Source of the DNA: Actinomycetota bacterium
GTDB taxonomy: Bacteria > Actinomycetota > Humimicrobiia > Humimicrobiales > Humimicrobiaceae
DNA length: 8,762 bases
NCBI GenBank assembly: GCA_023475715.1
Contig: JAMCVO010000549.1
Span: 1 to 8,762 of the forward strand
Reading direction: 5' to 3'
The position numbers and the translations under genes are program-made. This document shows positions 6,893-8,762 of the stretch, piece by piece. The notes beneath the pieces were generated by a model that was not told the origin of the DNA, made no database searches, and was given only the letters and a program-made list of their open reading frames with translations. Position 1 is the first letter of the stretch; every line of letters begins with the position of its first letter.

Positions 6893-6929
6893 TAATAAAA
6901 TCCCCGGAAATTATTTTATAATAAAATCC
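6893..6929. repeat. 11-base direct repeat, 26 bases apart
   Basis: TAATAAAATCC occurs at 6893-6903 and 6919-6929. Both copies are followed by a short G+C-containing patch. It could be a pair of protein-binding sites, or chance in AT-rich spacer DNA. No function can be assigned. Confidence 0.3.
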
Positions 6930-7004
6930 GCAGAAGAAATAGCCGGGAAAATGATAAAAATCCCTTTCAAGTAGGGATATATTAAAAAATTATTTATTCT
7001 TTGC

Positions 7005-7032
7005 TTGACATTCATTTTAATGATACTATAAT
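7005..7032 (+). promoter_or_regulatory. Perfect-consensus sigma70-type promoter
   Basis: TTGACA (7005-7010) and TATAAT (7027-7032) are both exact consensus boxes with a 16-base spacer. Transcription would start near 7039 and read into the FMN-binding gene (ATG at 7165), probably continuing into the NifU-type gene. It is the clearest promoter in the window. Since it should be strong, the palindrome over its -10 box suggests it is repressed under some condition. Confidence 0.8.
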
Positions 7033-7054
7033 TGTATCAATATAAAGATTGATA
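7021..7054. promoter_or_regulatory. Operator-like site: three alternating TGATA half-sites over the -10 box and start point
   Basis: TGATAC (7021-7026) and GTATCA (7034-7039) form a near-perfect 19-base palindrome, TGATACTATAATTGTATCA, with the -10 box at its centre. The second arm is shared with another inverted repeat, TATCAAT (7035-7041) and ATTGATA (7048-7054), separated by 6 bases, across the expected start point. Half-site centres are 14 and 15 bases apart. This position is classic for repressor binding. The arms are further apart than in a 7-1-7 Fur or PerR box, and the orientation is opposite to an FNR site, so the regulator is unknown. The second repeat could also form a hairpin in the 5' end of the RNA. 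Confidence 0.6.
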
Positions 7055-7080
7055 AATGCTATGTATTACGTTTATTTAAC

Positions 7081-7137
7081 ATGAAAAAATATTCAAGATT
7101 TAATATTGGCTGGAGCATAGCCGGATTTAAAAAATAA
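7081..7137 (+). CDS. Possible 18-codon leader peptide (tentative)
   Basis: The reading frame ATG to TAA in the leader of the FMN-binding gene would give MKKYSRFNIGWSIAGFKK, a small basic peptide. It has no Shine-Dalgarno (preceded by TTTATTTAAC), no regulatory run of one amino acid and no obvious attenuator hairpin nearby. It ends 27 bases before the next gene. It is listed only because it sits between a strong promoter and its gene; chance is the likelier explanation. Confidence 0.12.
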   Translation: MKKYSRFNIGWSIAGFKK

Positions 7138-7164
7138 TGACAGGAGATAGAAAGAGAGGGTATT

Positions 7165-7548
7165 ATGTTAAAGATTGAGGGAATATCCAGAGAAGTTCTG
7201 GATAAAACAGAGTGGGTCGCTATTGTAACACAGGGAGAAGATGGGCCTCATCTGGTGGCTACATGGGGAGATTATGTAAGGCAGATAGGAGCAGTGGATG
7301 ATAAAATTATTATTCCTGTAGGTACCTATAGTAAAACTGAAGAAAATTTAAAAAAGAATAAAAATATACAACTTCTGATTGTATCAAAACAAGTAAATGG
7401 AACTCACGGTCCTGGTCAAGGATGCAGACTGCTTGGAGAAGGGGAGATTCAGAAAGAGGGAAAAATTCTAGAAAAAGTAAAAGAAAAATTTTCCTGGGCA
7501 AGAGGGGCATTGATTGTAAAAATAAATGAAATTAATACTTTGCTCTAA
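7165..7548 (+). CDS. FMN-binding protein, pyridoxamine 5'-phosphate oxidase-like fold
   Basis: It closely resembles the small flavin protein known as FMN-binding protein in Desulfovibrio: a split-barrel dimer holding one FMN per subunit, thought to act in electron transfer or flavin reduction rather than vitamin B6 synthesis. The 127 residues match that protein's length (about 122). Family landmarks: WVAIVTQGEDGPHLVATW at 17-34, IIIPVGTYSKTEEN at 48-61, NGTHGPGQG at 78-86 and FSWARGALIV at 109-118. It is cytoplasmic, with no signal or membrane segment. GAGAGGG lies 4 bases before the ATG. It is the first gene after the consensus promoter at 7005-7032, and a NifU-type gene follows after 56 bases. 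The physiological partner is unknown. Confidence 0.9.
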   Translation: MLKIEGISREVLDKTEWVAIVTQGEDGPHLVATWGDYVRQIGAVDDKIIIPVGTYSKTEENLKKNKNIQLLIVSKQVNGTHGPGQGCRLLGEGEIQKEGKILEKVKEKFSWARGALIVKINEINTLL

Positions 7549-7604
7549 ATTTAATATTTTTATTCTGTGCCCGGTGCATTTAGCAAAAAATCGGAGGTGA
7601 AAAA

Positions 7605-7823
7605 ATGAAGGAAAAGATAGAAAAAGTATTAGAAACAATCAGGCCATCTTTAAGGGCTGATGGCGGTGATATACAACTGGTAAGTATAGAAGGTGATACA
7701 GTTAAAGTTAGATTGGCAGGCGCATGCTGCGGATGTCAAATGGCGCAGATGACAATGACAGAGGGCGTAGAACAGGCAATTAAAGAAGTGGTACCGGAGA
7801 TAAAAAAAGTAGTCGCAGTTTAA
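7605..7823 (+). CDS. NifU C-terminal-domain (Nfu-type) iron-sulfur cluster protein
   Basis: Stand-alone Nfu domains carry or transfer [4Fe-4S] clusters to apoproteins; two subunits share a cluster through a CxxC pair. The 72 residues are just the domain. RPSLRADGGDIQLV at 13-26 is the family signature, and GACCGC at 39-44 supplies Cys41 and Cys44 (CxxC). Cys42 inside the pair is an extra cysteine, since many family members have Gly-Ser there. Further on, QMAQMTMTEGVEQAI (45-59) is the usual helix. The start is secured by a strong GGAGGTG 6 bases before the ATG. It lies 56 bases after the FMN-binding gene with no terminator between, so co-transcription is likely. A client could be any local iron-sulfur enzyme, such as the radical-SAM protein; this is inference. 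Confidence 0.94.
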   Translation: MKEKIEKVLETIRPSLRADGGDIQLVSIEGDTVKVRLAGACCGCQMAQMTMTEGVEQAIKEVVPEIKKVVAV

Positions 7824-7864
7824 TAATAATCTCCATAAAATTTATCATAATTATTATATTATCA

Positions 7865-7912
7865 TATTATTCAAAACGTCGTGGCTGATTTTGAAATATA
7901 TATTGAATAATA
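7865..7912. promoter_or_regulatory. Nested, mutually exclusive inverted repeats before the DUF438 gene
   Basis: TATTATTCA (7865-7873) pairs perfectly with TGAATAATA (7904-7912). Overlapping it, TTCAAAA (7870-7876) pairs with TTTTGAA (7889-7895) around a 12-base loop containing the only G+C-rich patch of this spacer. The two pairings share bases 7870-7873, so both cannot form at once. They lie 19 to 66 bases before the DUF438 start. This could be an operator or a leader structure. Neither arm set is G+C-rich, so stability is low. Confidence 0.3.
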
Positions 7913-7930
7913 ATTTATGGGTCATATAAA

Positions 7931-8762
7931 ATGAGTGAATTTTTAGGCAAAGAAAATAAAAAAGAAATAATAAAAGATATTATTTTAAAACTTCATCAGG
8001 GGCTTTCACTCGAAGAAGCAAAAAAGAAGTTTGAAAAAGAAGCCGGAACTATAACATCTTCAGAAATTGCAGAAATTGAACAATCGTTGATAAATGAAGG
8101 TATGCAAGTCGATGAAATAAAGAAGTTTTGTAATGTGCATGCACTTTTGTTTGAATCTTCATTATCCCAGCTGGTAGCCAAAGAGGAATCACCAACTCAT
8201 CCGATAAATCTTTTCAAGCTGGAGAATAGAGAGATTGAAAAACTTATCGGCTCAATAAAAGAACTGCTTCTTAAAAAGGATATCCAGACATTGGAAGTAT
8301 TCAAACAGGGGCTTAAAAAATTACTGCTGGAATTAAAAGGAGTGGAATTACACTATACAAGAAAAGAGCAGTTGCTTTTCCCTTTCCTTGAAAAATATGG
8401 CTTCATGGGTCCTTCGAAGGTTATGTGGGGAAAGGATAATGAGATAAGAAATTTACTGAAAAGTTCCATTTTAAAAATTGAAGAGCCGGGCACAAAGCAG
8501 CAACTTGAATATTATATAAAAGAATACGTCGATCCTCTTATTGAAGAAGTTGCTGGAATGATATTTAAAGAAGAAAATATTCTTTTCCCGGCTTCTCAGG
8601 AAAAATTAAGTATTAATGACTGGATTGACATATTAAAAGAAAGTGATGAAGTCGGGTATGCATTTATAGAAAAACCAAGAGAGACATCGCGCATGATCAG
8701 TGAACTCAGGAAAACTGTTGTAATGGAGCCTGAAATAAAAAATGGAAATGAAATCAATTTTC
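7931..8762 (+). CDS. DUF438 / hemerythrin-like domain protein (partial, N-terminal 277 residues)
   Basis: An uninterrupted frame runs from the ATG to the right edge; the C-terminus lies outside. DUF438 (about residues 10-82) includes LHQGLSLEEAKKKFE (21-35), EGMQVDEIKKFCNVHALLF (56-74). A hemerythrin-type helical domain follows (about 88-225), with HPINLFKLEN (90-99), ELHYTRKEQLLFPFLEKYG (139-157), GPSKVMWGKDNEIR (160-173) and MIFKEENILFP (210-220). His90, His141, Glu146 and Glu214 or Glu215 are plausible di-iron ligands; I do not see an obvious His in the helix near 194-208. Relatives usually continue into a PAS domain, which would begin near the edge. Such proteins are taken to be cytoplasmic oxygen, nitric oxide or redox sensors; this is family knowledge plus inference. 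The upstream ATG at 7917 stops at once, so the start is 7931. The Shine-Dalgarno is poor. Confidence 0.88.
   Translation, partial: MSEFLGKENKKEIIKDIILKLHQGLSLEEAKKKFEKEAGTITSSEIAEIEQSLINEGMQVDEIKKFCNVHALLFESSLSQLVAKEESPTHPINLFKLENREIEKLIGSIKELLLKKDIQTLEVFKQGLKKLLLELKGVELHYTRKEQLLFPFLEKYGFMGPSKVMWGKDNEIRNLLKSSILKIEEPGTKQQLEYYIKEYVDPLIEEVAGMIFKEENILFPASQEKLSINDWIDILKESDEVGYAFIEKPRETSRMISELRKTVVMEPEIKNGNEINF

Larger units (their letters stand above)
6811..7164. other. 354-base gene-free regulatory region between divergent genes
   Basis: No convincing protein gene or structured RNA is seen. The stretch separates the leftward radical-SAM gene from the rightward FMN-binding gene. From left to right it holds an inverted repeat (6861-6881), a direct repeat (6893-6929), an AT-only perfect palindrome ATTTTATAATAAAAT (6913-6927), a small ATCCCT/AGGGAT hairpin (6960-6978), a consensus promoter (7005-7032), an operator-like site (7021-7054), and a leader of about 125 bases with a possible 18-codon reading frame (7081-7137). 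I found no good promoter for the radical-SAM gene. Confidence 0.6.

Noticed and set aside
6960..6978. ATCCCT/AGGGAT hairpin followed by TTTTTA on the minus strand, as a terminator
   Set aside because: The stem has only 6 pairs, and no minus-strand gene lies upstream of it that would need ending; it could mark an unseen antisense RNA, but nothing else supports that.
1..8762. CRISPR, insertion sequence, tRNA, rRNA, riboswitch or toxin-antitoxin
   Set aside because: No regularly spaced repeats, transposase motifs, long terminal inverted repeats, cloverleaf or known riboswitch core were seen on either strand by eye.

Overview
This window is AT-rich bacterial chromosome. Every complete gene has recognisable bacterial or archaeal homologues. 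Two genes have strong Shine-Dalgarno sites, and one promoter is a perfect sigma70-type match (TTGACA, 16-base spacer, TATAAT), so the host is a bacterium. Radical-SAM, DUF438/hemerythrin and Desulfovibrio-type FMN-binding proteins point to an anaerobic or microaerophilic lifestyle. DUF763 is commonest in archaea and deep-branching or uncultured bacteria. I cannot name a phylum from sequence alone. I see no mobile element, CRISPR array, tRNA or rRNA.

Left part (1-3806, all minus strand): the 5' half of a P-II nitrogen regulator gene runs off the left edge. To its right is a tightly spaced set transcribed leftward: pcm (protein-L-isoaspartate methyltransferase), a DUF763 gene and a standard PolX DNA polymerase/PHP exonuclease gene. 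The gaps are 9 and 37 bases, so they are probably one transcript. A 175-base AT-rich spacer separates pcm from a second, diverged polX gene (3982-5850, plus strand). Two full-length PolX paralogues thus bracket a DUF763 gene and a protein-repair gene, which is the most unusual arrangement here.

Middle (5857-6810, minus): a PflX-like (COG1313) radical-SAM protein gene converges on the second polX, with only 6 bases between the stop codons. Then comes a 354-base gene-free stretch (6811-7164) with inverted and direct repeats, a perfect-consensus promoter and a palindromic operator-like site over its -10 box.

Right part (7165-8762, plus): a small FMN-binding protein of the pyridoxamine-phosphate-oxidase fold, a 72-residue NifU C-terminal-type iron-sulfur protein with a strong ribosome binding site, and the 5' part of a DUF438/hemerythrin protein that leaves the right edge. 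The set reads as a redox or iron-sulfur module expressed from the regulated promoter at 7005-7032.

The candidate for something undescribed is the repair neighbourhood: DUF763 has a clear helix-hairpin-helix DNA-binding motif and many invariant-looking polar residues, and sits between two PolX enzymes. A role of DUF763 in PolX-linked DNA repair is my inference, not established.
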